64,000 nt of DNA from Pseudomonas nitroreducens (GCF_014204515.1 NZ_JACHLI010000003.1:314712-378711), one strand, 5' to 3'; positions 16,837 through 25,990 are shown, numbered from the stretch's first letter. Numbers and translations: made by a program. Notes: generated from the letters alone by a model not told the origin.

Positions 16837-18084
16837 TCACTCGTAACGCAGCGATTCCGCCGGCTGGGTCGAGGCCGCGCGCCAGGCCGGATACAGCGTG
16901 GCGAGGAAGCTCATCGACAGCGCCGCCACGCAGATCAGCACGATGTCGCTGATCTGCGGGTCGGACGGCAGGTAGTTGATGAAGTAGATGTCCGAGTTGA
17001 ACACGTGGGTGCCGGCGACGCGCTCCAGGGTCGAGACGATGGCGGTGACGTTGTACGCCGCCAGCACGCCGAGCACACAGCCGATCACGGTGCCGATCAG
17101 GCCGATCACCGTGCCCTGCACCATGAAGATCGCCATGATCTGCTTCGGTGTGGCGCCCAGGGTGCGCAGGATGGCGATGTCCGCGCGCTTGTCGGCCACC
17201 ACCATGATCAGGGTGGCGATGATGTTGAAGGCGGCGACCGCGACGATCAGCAGCAGCAGCAGGCCGATCATGGTCTTTTCCATCTTCATCGCGCTGAACA
17301 GGCTGCCCTGGGTGTGGGTCCAGTCCACCGAGCGGTAGCCGTCGCCCAGCTGTTTGGCGATGGCCGCGCCGACTTCCGGCGCCTGGAACAGGTCCTTCAG
17401 GGCGATACGCACGCTCTGCACCTGGCCGGGCTGCCAGCGCAGCAGACTGGCTGCGTCGTCCACGTGGATCAGCGCCAGGCTGCTGTCCAGCTCGGCGCCG
17501 ACCTTGAAGATGCCGACCACGTTCAGGCGCTGCATGCGCGGGGTGATGCCGCCGGGCGCGGTGCTCGGCTCGGGGACGATCAGCAGCAGGCTGTCACCGA
17601 CGTTGACGTGGAAGCGCCGCGCGGTGATCTCGCCGATGACCACGCCGAACTCGGTGGCCTTGAGGTCGTCCAGGCTGCCGCGGACCATGTGCTGGCCGAT
17701 GATCGACACCTGGGTTTCCAGCGCCGGATCGACGCCATCCACCTCGATGGGCTGCATCATGCCCTTGTAGGAGAGCATGCCGTCGACTTCGGTGTAGGGC
17801 ACCGCGCCGACGACCTTCGGGTTCTGCTTGGCCACCGCGGCCACGCGCTGCCAGTCGTCAAGCGGACCGCTGGTCTGCTGCAGCACCGCATGGGGGACCA
17901 TGCCGAGGATGCGCGAGCGCATTTCCTTCTGGAAGCCGTTCATCACCGAGAGCACCACGATCATGGCCAGCACGCCCAGGGCGAGGCCGATCATCGAAGT
18001 CAGCGAGATGAACGAGATGTAGTGGTTGCGTCGCTTGGCACGGGTGTAGCGGGTGCCGATGAAGACGGACAGGGGTCTGAACAT
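16837..18084 (-). CDS. lolE: Lipoprotein-releasing ABC transporter permease (LolC/LolE family, downstream copy)
   Basis: A 415-residue inner-membrane permease of the LolCDE complex, which extracts outer-membrane lipoproteins and hands them to LolA. It has one N-terminal helix (about 24-50), a large periplasmic domain and three C-terminal helices (about 270-300, 315-350, 380-400). The ends MFRPLSVFIGTRYTRAKRR and YPAWRAASTQPAESLRYE are family hallmarks and nearly match those of the other permease at 18787-20040. I name this copy LolE and the first LolC from gene order only. It follows lolD by 11 bases. Confidence 0.9.
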   Translation of the reverse strand: MFRPLSVFIGTRYTRAKRRNHYISFISLTSMIGLALGVLAMIVVLSVMNGFQKEMRSRILGMVPHAVLQQTSGPLDDWQRVAAVAKQNPKVVGAVPYTEVDGMLSYKGMMQPIEVDGVDPALETQVSIIGQHMVRGSLDDLKATEFGVVIGEITARRFHVNVGDSLLLIVPEPSTAPGGITPRMQRLNVVGIFKVGAELDSSLALIHVDDAASLLRWQPGQVQSVRIALKDLFQAPEVGAAIAKQLGDGYRSVDWTHTQGSLFSAMKMEKTMIGLLLLLIVAVAAFNIIATLIMVVADKRADIAILRTLGATPKQIMAIFMVQGTVIGLIGTVIGCVLGVLAAYNVTAIVSTLERVAGTHVFNSDIYFINYLPSDPQISDIVLICVAALSMSFLATLYPAWRAASTQPAESLRYE

Positions 18085-18095
18085 TCCGGTTTCCT

Positions 18096-18794
18096 TCAGG
18101 CGGCGACCAGCCGACCCTCTTCCAGGCGCAGCACGCGATCCATCTGCTCGGCGAGGCGGGTGTCGTGGGTCACCACCAGGAAGGCGGTGCGCAGGGACTG
18201 CGACAGCTCCAGCATCAGTTCCTGGATACCGTGGGCGGTGTGCTGGTCGAGGTTGCCGGTGGGCTCGTCGAGCAGCACCAGTTTCGGCGTGTTGACCAGG
18301 GCGCGGGCGATGGCCACACGCTGGCGCTCACCGCCGGACAACTCGGCCGGCTTGTGGCTCAGGCGATGGCCCAGGCCGACGCGTTCCAGCAGCGCGGTAG
18401 CACGCTGGCGCGCTTCCGGGATCGGCGTCTTGCCGATCAGCAGCGGCATGCAGACGTTCTCCAGGGCGGTGAACTCCGGCAGCAGGTGGTGGAACTGGTA
18501 GACGAAGCCCAGCGCGCGGTTGCGCAGCAGGCCGCGCTGCTTCTCGTTCAGCGCCGACAATTGCTCGCCGGCCAGCCAGACGCTGCCGGTGCTGGGCGTA
18601 TCGAGGCCGCCGAGCATGTTCAGCAGGGTGCTCTTGCCCGAGCCGGAGCTGCCGACGATGGCCACGCGCTCGCCGGGCAGCAGTTCCAGCTGCACGCCGG
18701 AGAGCACCTCGACCGACTGCGGGCCTTCCTCGTAGCGCTTGCCGAGGTCGCGGCAGCTCAGGACGGCCTGGTCGTTGGGGGTCGGCTTACTCAT
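18096..18794 (-). CDS. lolD: Lipoprotein-releasing ABC transporter ATPase LolD
   Basis: The 232-residue ATPase subunit of LolCDE, which powers release of lipoproteins from the inner membrane. Walker A is GSSGSGKST, the signature is LSGGERQRVAIARAL, Walker B is LVLLDEPTGNLD and the switch His follows in VVTHD. LYQFHHLLPEFTALENV fits the LolD/MacB class. I start at the ATG at 18794 (MSKPTPNDQ), which overlaps the lolC stop by eight bases. A 12-codon upstream extension looks spurious. It is flanked on both sides by its two permeases. Confidence 0.95.
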   Translation of the reverse strand: MSKPTPNDQAVLSCRDLGKRYEEGPQSVEVLSGVQLELLPGERVAIVGSSGSGKSTLLNMLGGLDTPSTGSVWLAGEQLSALNEKQRGLLRNRALGFVYQFHHLLPEFTALENVCMPLLIGKTPIPEARQRATALLERVGLGHRLSHKPAELSGGERQRVAIARALVNTPKLVLLDEPTGNLDQHTAHGIQELMLELSQSLRTAFLVVTHDTRLAEQMDRVLRLEEGRLVAA

Positions 18795-20040
18795 AACGCA
18801 GGGCCTCCGCGGGCTGGGTGCGGGCCGCACGCCAGGCCGGATACAGGGTGGCGAAGAAACTCAGGATCAGCGCGGCGCTGCACACCAGGATCACGTCCTC
18901 GCTCATCAGCTGCGAGGGCAGGTAATCGATGAAGTAGACGTCCGCGTTGAGGAACTTGTGGCCCAGCAGGCGCTCCAGCAGGGCGATGGCGGAGCTGACG
19001 TTGAGCGCCGCGAGGATGCCCAGCACGCCGCCGATGAAGGTGCCGATGACGCCGATCACCGTGCCCTGGACCATGAAGGTGGCCATGATCTGCCCCGGCG
19101 TGGCGCCCAGGGTGCGCAGGATGGCGATGTCGGCCTTCTTGTCGGTGACGACCATGACCAGGGTGGAAATGATGTTGAACGCGGCAACCGCGACGATCAG
19201 CAGCAGCAACAGGCCGATCATGGATTTCTCCATGCGGATCGCCTGGTACAGGTTGCCGTGGCTGCGGGTCCAGTCGCGGGCGAAGTAGTCGTTGCCCTTC
19301 AGCGTGCGGGCGATTTCCCAGGCGGTGCGCGGCGCCTGGAACAGGTCGTCGAGCTTCAGGCGCAGGCCTTCGACCTGACCTTCCTTGAGGCGGCGCAGGC
19401 GCGCGGCATCGTCGATGTGGACCATGGCGACGTAGCCGTCCAGCTCGCCGGCGCCCACGTGGAAGGTGCCGACCACGGTGAAGCGCTTCATGCGCGGGAA
19501 CACGCCGGCCGGGGTGACCGAGACTTCCGGGGCGATGAAGGTGACCTTGTCGCCCAGCTTCACGCCGAGGTTGGTCGCCGCCTTGTCGCCGATGATGATG
19601 CCGAACTCGCCGGGCTTGAGGCTGGCCAGCGAACCCTGCTGGAAGAACTGGTCGATGATCGAGACCTTGCTCTCCTCGTTCGGGTCCACCGCATTGATCA
19701 GCACCTTCTGCACCGTGCCGCCGGCGCTGAGCAGGCCCTGCATCTGGATGAAGGGCGCGACTTCCAGCACGTTGGGATGCTGCTGCTTGATCTGCCCGGC
19801 GATGCCCTGCCAGTCGGCGATCGGCTGGTAGGACTCGACCGTGGCGTGGGGAACCATGCCCAGCACGCGGGTGCGCATCTCGTGGTCGAAGCCGTTCATC
19901 ACCGAGAGCACCACAATCATCACCACCACGCCCAGCGCGAGGCCGATCATGGAGGTCAGCGAGATGAAAGAAACGAAGTGGCTGCGGCGTTTGGCGCGTG
20001 TGTAGCGCGTTCCGATGTAGACGGAAAGGGGTCTGAACAT
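18787..20040 (-). CDS. lolC: Lipoprotein-releasing ABC transporter permease LolC family
   Basis: A 417-residue LolC/E permease and the first gene of lolC-lolD-lolE. Topology is an N-terminal helix (about 24-50), a periplasmic MacB-like domain and three C-terminal helices. MFRPLSVYIGTRYTRAKRR and MIGLLLLLIVAVAAFNIISTL are almost identical to the paralogue downstream, while the periplasmic domains diverge, as expected for LolC and LolE subunits with separate jobs (LolA docking and lipoprotein binding). Divergent from the PilZ gene by 124 bases. Confidence 0.92.
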   Translation of the reverse strand: MFRPLSVYIGTRYTRAKRRSHFVSFISLTSMIGLALGVVVMIVVLSVMNGFDHEMRTRVLGMVPHATVESYQPIADWQGIAGQIKQQHPNVLEVAPFIQMQGLLSAGGTVQKVLINAVDPNEESKVSIIDQFFQQGSLASLKPGEFGIIIGDKAATNLGVKLGDKVTFIAPEVSVTPAGVFPRMKRFTVVGTFHVGAGELDGYVAMVHIDDAARLRRLKEGQVEGLRLKLDDLFQAPRTAWEIARTLKGNDYFARDWTRSHGNLYQAIRMEKSMIGLLLLLIVAVAAFNIISTLVMVVTDKKADIAILRTLGATPGQIMATFMVQGTVIGVIGTFIGGVLGILAALNVSSAIALLERLLGHKFLNADVYFIDYLPSQLMSEDVILVCSAALILSFFATLYPAWRAARTQPAEALRYE

Positions 20041-20164
20041 GTGGGGCCGAATGAGAAGGTGAAGAGTGCGTCGGGCGTCAGATCCATCTGGCGAGCGACT
20101 TCCGTGTGGCGAGGCCCGGCAGGCGGCTTTACACTCAGACCATCACTGCCGCCGTGGGTTCGCC

Positions 20165-20740
20165 ATGTCCACTCCAGACGCGGATGACCGCCGCGAATAC
20201 TATCGTATTGAAGACACGCTCGCATTGGAATTTCGCCCGCTGCGCGAGGACGAAATCCAGTCGCAAGAAGTGCTTCAGGATGATTCCGCGCTGTTCAATC
20301 TGCTCAGCGACCTGCACCTCACCGACTTCGAGTCGCAGCACCTGCTGCGCCATATCCACGAGCGCGACCGCCCGCTGGCCAGCTACCTGAAGGTGATGAA
20401 CAAGCGCATCGACCTGATCGCCCAGGCCCTGACCCAGAGCCTGCTCAGCGAGATCGGTCCGGCACGCAGGGTCACCCTGTCCGAAGGCGGCATCAACTTC
20501 CGCGACGATCAGCCGCTTGCCGTCGGCCAGCACCTGGCGCTGAAGATAGTCCTGCTGCCCCAGGGCCTGGGGCTGCTGCTGCGCGCCCAGGTGACGCATT
20601 GCCAGCAACAGGCCGAAGGCGACTACGAGATCGGTACCGAATTCGACATACTGGGTGACGCCCAGCGCCAACTGCTGGCCCGCCATATCCTCCAGCGCCA
20701 GGCATCGGAACGCCGCCAGGCCAAGGCCCGCGGCGAATGA
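20165..20740 (+). CDS. PilZ domain protein
   Basis: A 191-residue protein with a PilZ-type domain, usually a cyclic-di-GMP binder. The N-terminus has RREYYRIEDTLALEF, where the Arg-rich element of PilZ would lie. The C-terminal half contains VTLSEGGINFRDDQPLAVGQHLALKIVL, matching the (D/N)xSxxG region, although the Asp/Asn is replaced by Thr and Leu precedes Ser. c-di-GMP binding is therefore uncertain. The start at 20165 (MSTPDADDRREYYRI) is preferred; the frame runs upstream to 20066 with unlikely sequence. It begins a three-gene run with the small secreted protein and the phosphodiesterase. Confidence 0.82.
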   Translation: MSTPDADDRREYYRIEDTLALEFRPLREDEIQSQEVLQDDSALFNLLSDLHLTDFESQHLLRHIHERDRPLASYLKVMNKRIDLIAQALTQSLLSEIGPARRVTLSEGGINFRDDQPLAVGQHLALKIVLLPQGLGLLLRAQVTHCQQQAEGDYEIGTEFDILGDAQRQLLARHILQRQASERRQAKARGE

Positions 20741-20754
20741 ACGAAGGGAATGCC

Positions 20755-21069
20755 ATGCGCCACCTGCTCCTGCTGCTCTGCCTTGTCACACCGCTGCCGC
20801 TGCTGGCCGATACCATCGAGATCCCGGTGGGCAGCCAGGGCGACCCGCATATCGTCCTGCCGGCCCGCGGTGAAAGCCAGAAGGCCGTGCTGGAGCGCTT
20901 CGGCCTGCCGGACGAGGAACACCCGGCAGTCGGCAAGCCGCCCATCTCGCGCTGGGACTACCGCGAGTTCAGCGTCTATTTCGAGAGCGGGGTGGTGGTT
21001 GATGCTGTCCGCCAGCACCGCTCGCAATACCTCAAGGACCTTTCACCGACTCCCAAGGAGCCCCAGTGA
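20755..21069 (+). CDS. Small secreted protein, function unknown
   Basis: A 104-residue protein with a signal peptide (MRHLLLLLCLVTPLPLLA, cleavage likely after LLA-DT) and a soluble mature part with SQKAVLERFGLPDEE and SRWDYREFSVYFESG. I recognise no named domain; the WDY-F-VYFE pattern recurs in small periplasmic proteins of Pseudomonas. The ATG at 20755 has AAGGGA six bases upstream, better than the ATG at 20737 that overlaps the PilZ stop. Its 3' end overlaps the GTG start of the phosphodiesterase gene, so the three genes are probably co-translated. Likely periplasmic. Confidence 0.75.
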   Translation: MRHLLLLLCLVTPLPLLADTIEIPVGSQGDPHIVLPARGESQKAVLERFGLPDEEHPAVGKPPISRWDYREFSVYFESGVVVDAVRQHRSQYLKDLSPTPKEPQ

Positions 21070-21788
21070 CTCTGATCTATGGCCATCGCGGCGCCAAAGG
21101 CGAAGCACCGGAAAACACCCTGAACAGCTTCCTGCGCTGCCTGGAACATGGCGTGAAGCGCTGCGAGCTGGACCTGCATCTGTCCCGCGACGGCGAGCTG
21201 ATGGTGATCCACGACCCGACGCTCAAGCGCACCACCGGCCGCCGCGGCAAGGTCTCCGAGCAACTGGCGGACGATCTGGTGACCATGGACGCCCGCGACG
21301 GCGGACCGGGCTGGGTACGCCCCTGCCCTATCCCGCGGCTGGCGGAGTTGTTCGAGCGCTGCGAGTTCGAGCACTGGCAGCTGGAAGTGAAGAGCGCGTC
21401 GAAGGATCGTGCCGGGCGCACGGTGCAGGCAATCCACCAATTGGTGGGGCGTTTCGGCCTGCGCGACCGGATTACCGTGACCTCGAGTTCGCGCACGGTG
21501 CTGCGCGCGCTGGAAGAACTGGCGCCGGACCTGTCACGCGGGCTGGTGGCCGAATACGCCTGGCTCGACCCGCTGAAGGTCGCCGCGCACTACGGCTGCG
21601 ATCTGCTGGCGCTGAACTGGTCGCTGTGCACCCCGGAGCGTCTGCTGAAGGCGCAGAAACAGGGGCTGCATGTATCGGTGTGGACGGTCAACGAGCCGGC
21701 CCTGATGCGCCGGCTCGCCGATTTTGGCGTGGATAGCCTGATCACAGACTTTCCCGGTTTGGCCACTGCCACGATCGGGAATCGCTGA
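21066..21788 (+). CDS. Glycerophosphodiester phosphodiesterase family protein
   Basis: A 240-residue GDPD-family TIM-barrel enzyme expected to split glycerophosphodiesters into glycerol-3-phosphate and an alcohol. Motifs are YGHRGAKGEAPENT (catalytic His and Glu), CELDLHLSRDGELMVIHD (metal Glu/Asp and second His), QLEVKS and the C-terminal VWTVNEP and DSLITDFPG. No signal peptide is visible, so it is cytoplasmic, unlike periplasmic GlpQ. Translation begins at GTG (21066), four bases inside the previous gene, behind AAGGAG. The chemistry resembles the glycerol-phosphate genes at 54-59 kb, but no direct link is evident. Confidence 0.9.
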   Translation: MTLIYGHRGAKGEAPENTLNSFLRCLEHGVKRCELDLHLSRDGELMVIHDPTLKRTTGRRGKVSEQLADDLVTMDARDGGPGWVRPCPIPRLAELFERCEFEHWQLEVKSASKDRAGRTVQAIHQLVGRFGLRDRITVTSSSRTVLRALEELAPDLSRGLVAEYAWLDPLKVAAHYGCDLLALNWSLCTPERLLKAQKQGLHVSVWTVNEPALMRRLADFGVDSLITDFPGLATATIGNR

Positions 21789-21797
21789 GCAGGTTCC

Positions 21798-21826
21798 CCC
21801 CGACCGGCTCAGGCCGCCGGTCGGGG
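21798..21826. terminator. Hairpin terminator between GDPD gene and sth
   Basis: CCCCGACCGGC / GCCGGTCGGGG, an 11-pair stem with a seven-base loop, lies between the convergent stops. T/A runs on the plus side are modest. Confidence 0.75.
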
Positions 21827-21830
21827 TATT

Positions 21831-23225
21831 TCAAAAAATTCGGTTCAGGCCGTCGAACGCCGCTACGCGGTAGGCTTCGGCCATGGTCGGATAGTTGAAG
21901 GTGGTGTTGACGAAGTACTTCAGGGTGTTCAGTTCGCCCGGCTGGTTCATGATCGCCTGGCCGATGTGGACGATCTCCGATGCCTGGTCGCCGAAACAGT
22001 GCACACCGAGGATTTCCAGAGTCTCGCGGTGGAACAGGATCTTCAGCATGCCCACCGGCTCATTGGAGATCTGCGCGCGGGCCATGCCCTTGAAGAAGGC
22101 CTTGCCCACTTCGTAGGGAATCTTCGCCACGGTCAGTTCCTGCTCGTTCTTGCCGATCGAGCTGATCTCCGGAATGGTGTAGATACCGGTCGGCACGTCG
22201 TTCACGAAGCGCCAGCCATCGTGCTCGACGATGTTGCCAGCGGCCGAACGGCCCTGGTCATAGGCGGCACTGGCCAGGCTCGGCCAGCCGATCACGTCGC
22301 CAGCGGCATAGATGTTCGATACCGAGGTGCGGTAGTTCTCATCGGTCTCGATCTGGCCGCGGCTGTTGACCTTGATGCCGATGTTCTCCAGGCCCAGGCG
22401 GTCGGTGTTGCCGGTCCGGCCGTTGCACCACAGCAGGGCGTCAGCCTTGATCTTCTTGCCCGACTTCAGGTGCAGGATCACCCCGTTGTCCAGGCCTTCC
22501 ACGCGCTCGTACTCCTCGTTGTGACGAATCAGCACGTTGTTGTTGCGCAGGTGGTAGCTCAACGCATCGGAAATCTCGTCGTCGAGGAAGCTCAGCAGCT
22601 GATCGCGGGTATCGATCAGGTCCACCAGCACACCCAGGCCGCTGAAGATCGAGGCGTACTCGCAGCCGATCACGCCGGCTCCGTAGATGATCAGGCGGCG
22701 CGGGGTGTGGCTCAGCGACAGGATGGTGTCGCTGTCGTAGACCCGCGGGTGGTTGAAGTTGATGTCCGACGGGCGATACGGACGCGAGCCGGTGGCAATC
22801 ACGAACTGGTCGGCCACCAGGCGCTCCACGGCGCCGCTGGGGGTCACGACTTCAACGGTGCGCTCGTCGACGAAGCTGGCGGTGCCGTTGAACATGTCGA
22901 TGCGGTTGCGCGCGTAGTAGCCGGTGCGCGACGACACCTGCTTGGAGATCACCCGCTCGGCGCTCTTCAGTACGTCCGGGAAGGAGAACCAGCGCGGCTC
23001 GCCGATCTGGCGGAACATCGGGTTGGTGTTGAACTCGATGATCTGCTTCACCGAGTGACGCAGCGCCTTGGACGGGATGGTGCCCAGGTGCGTGCAGTTG
23101 CCGCCGACCACGCGACGGCTGTCCACCACCGCCAGCTTGCGCCCGTACTTGGAGGCGTTCATCGCCGCCCCCTCGCCTGCCGGGCCCGTGCCGAGAATCA
23201 CCACGTCGTAGTTGTAGACAGCCAT
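21831..23225 (-). CDS. sth: Soluble pyridine nucleotide transhydrogenase
   Basis: Sth (UdhA) is a cytoplasmic FAD enzyme that passes hydride between NADPH and NAD+, balancing redox pools. It has 464 residues. The FAD site is DVVILGTGPAGEGAAM, the NAD site is IYGAGVIGCEYASIF, and the C-terminal dimerisation domain has the usual ASEIVHIGQAIM. The motif GGNCTHLGTIPSKALRHS has only one Cys where dithiol reductases have CxxxxC, which is diagnostic for Sth. I start at 23225 (MAVYNYD), behind AAGGAGTACGC. An upstream stretch to 23288 is non-coding in character. Confidence 0.96.
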   Translation of the reverse strand: MAVYNYDVVILGTGPAGEGAAMNASKYGRKLAVVDSRRVVGGNCTHLGTIPSKALRHSVKQIIEFNTNPMFRQIGEPRWFSFPDVLKSAERVISKQVSSRTGYYARNRIDMFNGTASFVDERTVEVVTPSGAVERLVADQFVIATGSRPYRPSDINFNHPRVYDSDTILSLSHTPRRLIIYGAGVIGCEYASIFSGLGVLVDLIDTRDQLLSFLDDEISDALSYHLRNNNVLIRHNEEYERVEGLDNGVILHLKSGKKIKADALLWCNGRTGNTDRLGLENIGIKVNSRGQIETDENYRTSVSNIYAAGDVIGWPSLASAAYDQGRSAAGNIVEHDGWRFVNDVPTGIYTIPEISSIGKNEQELTVAKIPYEVGKAFFKGMARAQISNEPVGMLKILFHRETLEILGVHCFGDQASEIVHIGQAIMNQPGELNTLKYFVNTTFNYPTMAEAYRVAAFDGLNRIF

Positions 23226-23435
23226 GCGTACTCCTTCAGAACAGGCCGGGGCACCCGCGTGGCGCTCCCGGCAAAGCCCCGGCGCCACATGCGCCGAAGC
23301 GGATCGAAATCATTGGCGCAGCTTAGCCCTGCGGCAAAAGGCTGCACATTAGCGGTTGGTCGGCAGGTAGGCGAATTTTGCCGCCACTACATGCCATTAC
23401 TCCCCGGCGGAGCACCATGATGCCCGTCGAAGCTT

Positions 23436-24455
23436 TCATTCCGGCGACGGGAACAGCGCCGCGAAACGCGGCGTCGCGCGGGTTACGAAGCCTTCGCCCT
23501 GGCGCACGATGAAGAAGGCCGCCAGCCCGTTGCGCTCGGCAAAGGTATAGCCCTCCTCCGGCCCCAGCACCATCAGCAGGGTCGACAGGCCATCGGCGCG
23601 CAGGGCCTGGGCTTCCGCCACCGTGACCGAGGCCAGCGCATGCCGCACCGGCGCGCCGGTGCGCGGGTCGAAGGTGTGCGAGTAGCGCTGCCCACCTTCC
23701 TCGAAATAGTTGCGGTAGTCGCCGGAGGTGGACAGGCCGATGCCGTCCAGCGCCACCGAGCGCTCCACCTGCCGCTCGCGCTCGCCGCTGGGCACTTCCA
23801 GGGCGATGCGCCAGGGCGTGCCGTCCGGCTTGTGGCCCACGGCCTTGAGCTCGCCGGTGATTTCCACCAGGTAATCGGCCAGCCCCAGCTCGGCAAGGCG
23901 CGCACTGACCTGATCCACCGCATAGCCGGCGACGATGCTGTCGAAGTCCAGCTGCGCAGCGACGTCCTTGCACAACTGATCGCCCTCCTGGCGCAGGTGC
24001 TGGTGACCGACACGAGCACGCGCCTGCTCCAGGGCGGCAGCATCGGGCACCTTCTCGGCGCGCGACTGCGGGCCGAAGCCCCAGAGGTTCATCAACGGCT
24101 CGACGGTGAGGTCGAAGGCGCCGCCGCTCTGCTGGGAAAGTTGCTCGCCGTAGCGCCACAGCGTCAGCATGTCCGCCGGCATCGCCATGCAGGCGCCGCC
24201 CGGCAAGGCATTGAAACGGGACACCACGGAATCGTCGCGGTAGGTGGAGAACTGCTCGTCCAGGCCCGCCAGGATCGCGTCGACCTCGACCTTGAGCTTC
24301 GCCGCATCCGGCGCCTTGCCGGTCGTGACGAACTGCACCGTGTAGCTGCTGCCCATGGTCGGCCCGCCGAAGCGCTCGACGGACTGCCCGCAGCCGCTCA
24401 AGGCTGCAAGCACCAGCACGATCAACAGGCTCGCATGGGACAAGGTCATCTCCAT
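23436..24455 (-). CDS. apbE: FAD:protein FMN transferase (ApbE family lipoprotein)
   Basis: ApbE transfers FMN from FAD onto a Thr of target proteins such as NqrB, NqrC and RnfG, in the periplasm. About 339 residues, with a lipoprotein signal (LLIVLVLAALSGC), FGGPTMGSSYTVQF near the N-terminus, SGGAFDLTVEPLMNLWGFGP and the C-terminal YSHTFDPRTGAPV and ADGLSTLLMVLG metal/FAD motifs. I take the ATG at 24455; 24449 is nearly as good. In P. aeruginosa this gene follows nqrA-F. Here no nqr gene is present and the next gene upstream is the amino acid permease, so its substrate must lie elsewhere. Confidence 0.93.
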   Translation of the reverse strand: MEMTLSHASLLIVLVLAALSGCGQSVERFGGPTMGSSYTVQFVTTGKAPDAAKLKVEVDAILAGLDEQFSTYRDDSVVSRFNALPGGACMAMPADMLTLWRYGEQLSQQSGGAFDLTVEPLMNLWGFGPQSRAEKVPDAAALEQARARVGHQHLRQEGDQLCKDVAAQLDFDSIVAGYAVDQVSARLAELGLADYLVEITGELKAVGHKPDGTPWRIALEVPSGERERQVERSVALDGIGLSTSGDYRNYFEEGGQRYSHTFDPRTGAPVRHALASVTVAEAQALRADGLSTLLMVLGPEEGYTFAERNGLAAFFIVRQGEGFVTRATPRFAALFPSPE

Positions 24456-24558
24456 CAGCCGCCAGGGCGCGGCGCCGGGCATTCTACCGCAAGCACCCAG
24501 CGCCACTGTTTCCGCTCTGGCAAAGGTGCATTACCCCTTTCGCTCCAGGAACCAAGGA

Positions 24559-24582
24559 AAACGGGAGCCGAAGCTCCCGTTT
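24559..24582 (-). terminator. Terminator after the AroP-type permease
   Basis: AAACGGGAGC / GCTCCCGTTT, ten pairs with a four-base loop, lies ten bases past the permease stop. The same stem recurs at 26057-26082. Confidence 0.9.
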
Positions 24583-24592
24583 CTCAACCGGT

Positions 24593-25990
24593 TCAGGCGT
24601 TGGCCTTGCCCGGGGACTTGCGCTTGAACAGGTAGCACACGCCCATCAGCACCACCCACACCGGGATCGCGTACACCGACACGTCGATACCCGGAATCTG
24701 CAGCATGATGCCCAGGATGAACACCACGAAGGCCAGGCACAGCCAGTTGCCGAAGGGGTACCACAGCGCGCGGAAGAACGGCTGCACGCCCTTGGCGGTC
24801 ATGGCCTTGCGGAACTTCATGTGGGCCAGGCTGATCATCGCCCAGTTGATCACCAGCGCGGCGACCACCAGGGACATCAGCAGCTCCAGCGCCTGGTGCG
24901 GGATCACGTAGTTGACCACCACGCAGGCCAGGGTGATGAACGCCGATACGCCGATGGCCAGCAGCGGCACGCCGCGGTCATCGACCTTGGCGAAGGCACG
25001 CGGGGCATCGCCCTGCTCGGCCAGGCCATAGAGCATGCGGCTGTTGCAGTACACGCAGCTGTTGTAGACCGACAGCGCCGCGGTGAGCACCACGAAGTTC
25101 AGGATGTTCGCCGCATACTCGCTGCCCAGCAGCGAGAACACCTTGACGAACGGGCTGCCGCTGTAGGGATCGCCGGCGCTGTTGATGCTCTGCAGCAGGG
25201 CATCCCAGGGGTACAGCGAGAGCAGCACGGCCAGGGCGCCGATGTAGAAGATCAGGATGCGGTAGATGACCTGGTTGATCGCCTTGGGGATCACCTTCTT
25301 CGGCTCGGAGGCTTCGGCGGCGGTAATACCCACCAGCTCCAGGCCACCGAAGGAGAACATGATGATCGCCAGGACCATGATCAGCCCCTTCCAGCCATTG
25401 GGGAAGAAGCCGCCGTGGGCCCACAGGTTGCTCACCGAGGCCTGCGGGCCGCCGGTGCCGCTGACCAGCAGCCAGACGCCGAGCAGGATCATGCCGATGA
25501 TGGCGACCACCTTGATGATCGCGAACCAGAACTCGGTCTCGCCGAAGGCCTTCACGTTGAACAGGTTGATGGCGTTGATCAGCACGAAGAACACCGCCGC
25601 CGTCGCCCAGGTCGGGAAGTCCGGCCACCAGAACTGGATGTACTTGCCGACCGCGGTCAGCTCCGACATGCCCACCAGGATGTACAGCACCCAGTAGTTC
25701 CAGCCCGACATGAAGCCGGCGAAGCCGCCCCAGTACTTGTGCGCGAAGTGGCTGAAGGAGCCGGCGACGGGCTCCTCGACGATCATCTCGCCCAGCTGGC
25801 GCATGATCAGGAAGGCGATGAAGCCGCCGATGGCGTAGCCGAGGATCATCGACGGGCCGGCGGATTGCAGAACGCCGGCAGAGCCCAGGAACAGGCCGGC
25901 ACCGATGGCGCCGCCGAGGGCGATCAGCTGGATGTGGCGGTTCTTCAGACCGCGCTTCAGCTCGCCTTCATGCAGATGTTGTCCATCCAT
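24593..25990 (-). CDS. aroP: Amino acid permease, AroP/APC family
   Basis: A 465-residue inner-membrane APC permease with about 12 helices. The first helix has the family motif IQLIALGGAIGAGLFLGSA, and SFGGLELVGITAAEASEPKKVIPKAI is the conserved helix 6-7 loop of the AAT subfamily. Members import aromatic or related amino acids by proton symport. The gene position matches the aroP1 site recalled for P. aeruginosa, so an aromatic substrate is likely but not certain. It is a single-gene unit with terminators on each side of the frame. Protein sequence shows no truncation. Confidence 0.88.
   Translation of the reverse strand: MDGQHLHEGELKRGLKNRHIQLIALGGAIGAGLFLGSAGVLQSAGPSMILGYAIGGFIAFLIMRQLGEMIVEEPVAGSFSHFAHKYWGGFAGFMSGWNYWVLYILVGMSELTAVGKYIQFWWPDFPTWATAAVFFVLINAINLFNVKAFGETEFWFAIIKVVAIIGMILLGVWLLVSGTGGPQASVSNLWAHGGFFPNGWKGLIMVLAIIMFSFGGLELVGITAAEASEPKKVIPKAINQVIYRILIFYIGALAVLLSLYPWDALLQSINSAGDPYSGSPFVKVFSLLGSEYAANILNFVVLTAALSVYNSCVYCNSRMLYGLAEQGDAPRAFAKVDDRGVPLLAIGVSAFITLACVVVNYVIPHQALELLMSLVVAALVINWAMISLAHMKFRKAMTAKGVQPFFRALWYPFGNWLCLAFVVFILGIMLQIPGIDVSVYAIPVWVVLMGVCYLFKRKSPGKANA

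Noticed and set aside
20737..20754. Earlier ATG for the small secreted protein
   Set aside because: It gives six residues before the signal peptide and has a worse ribosome site than the ATG at 20755.
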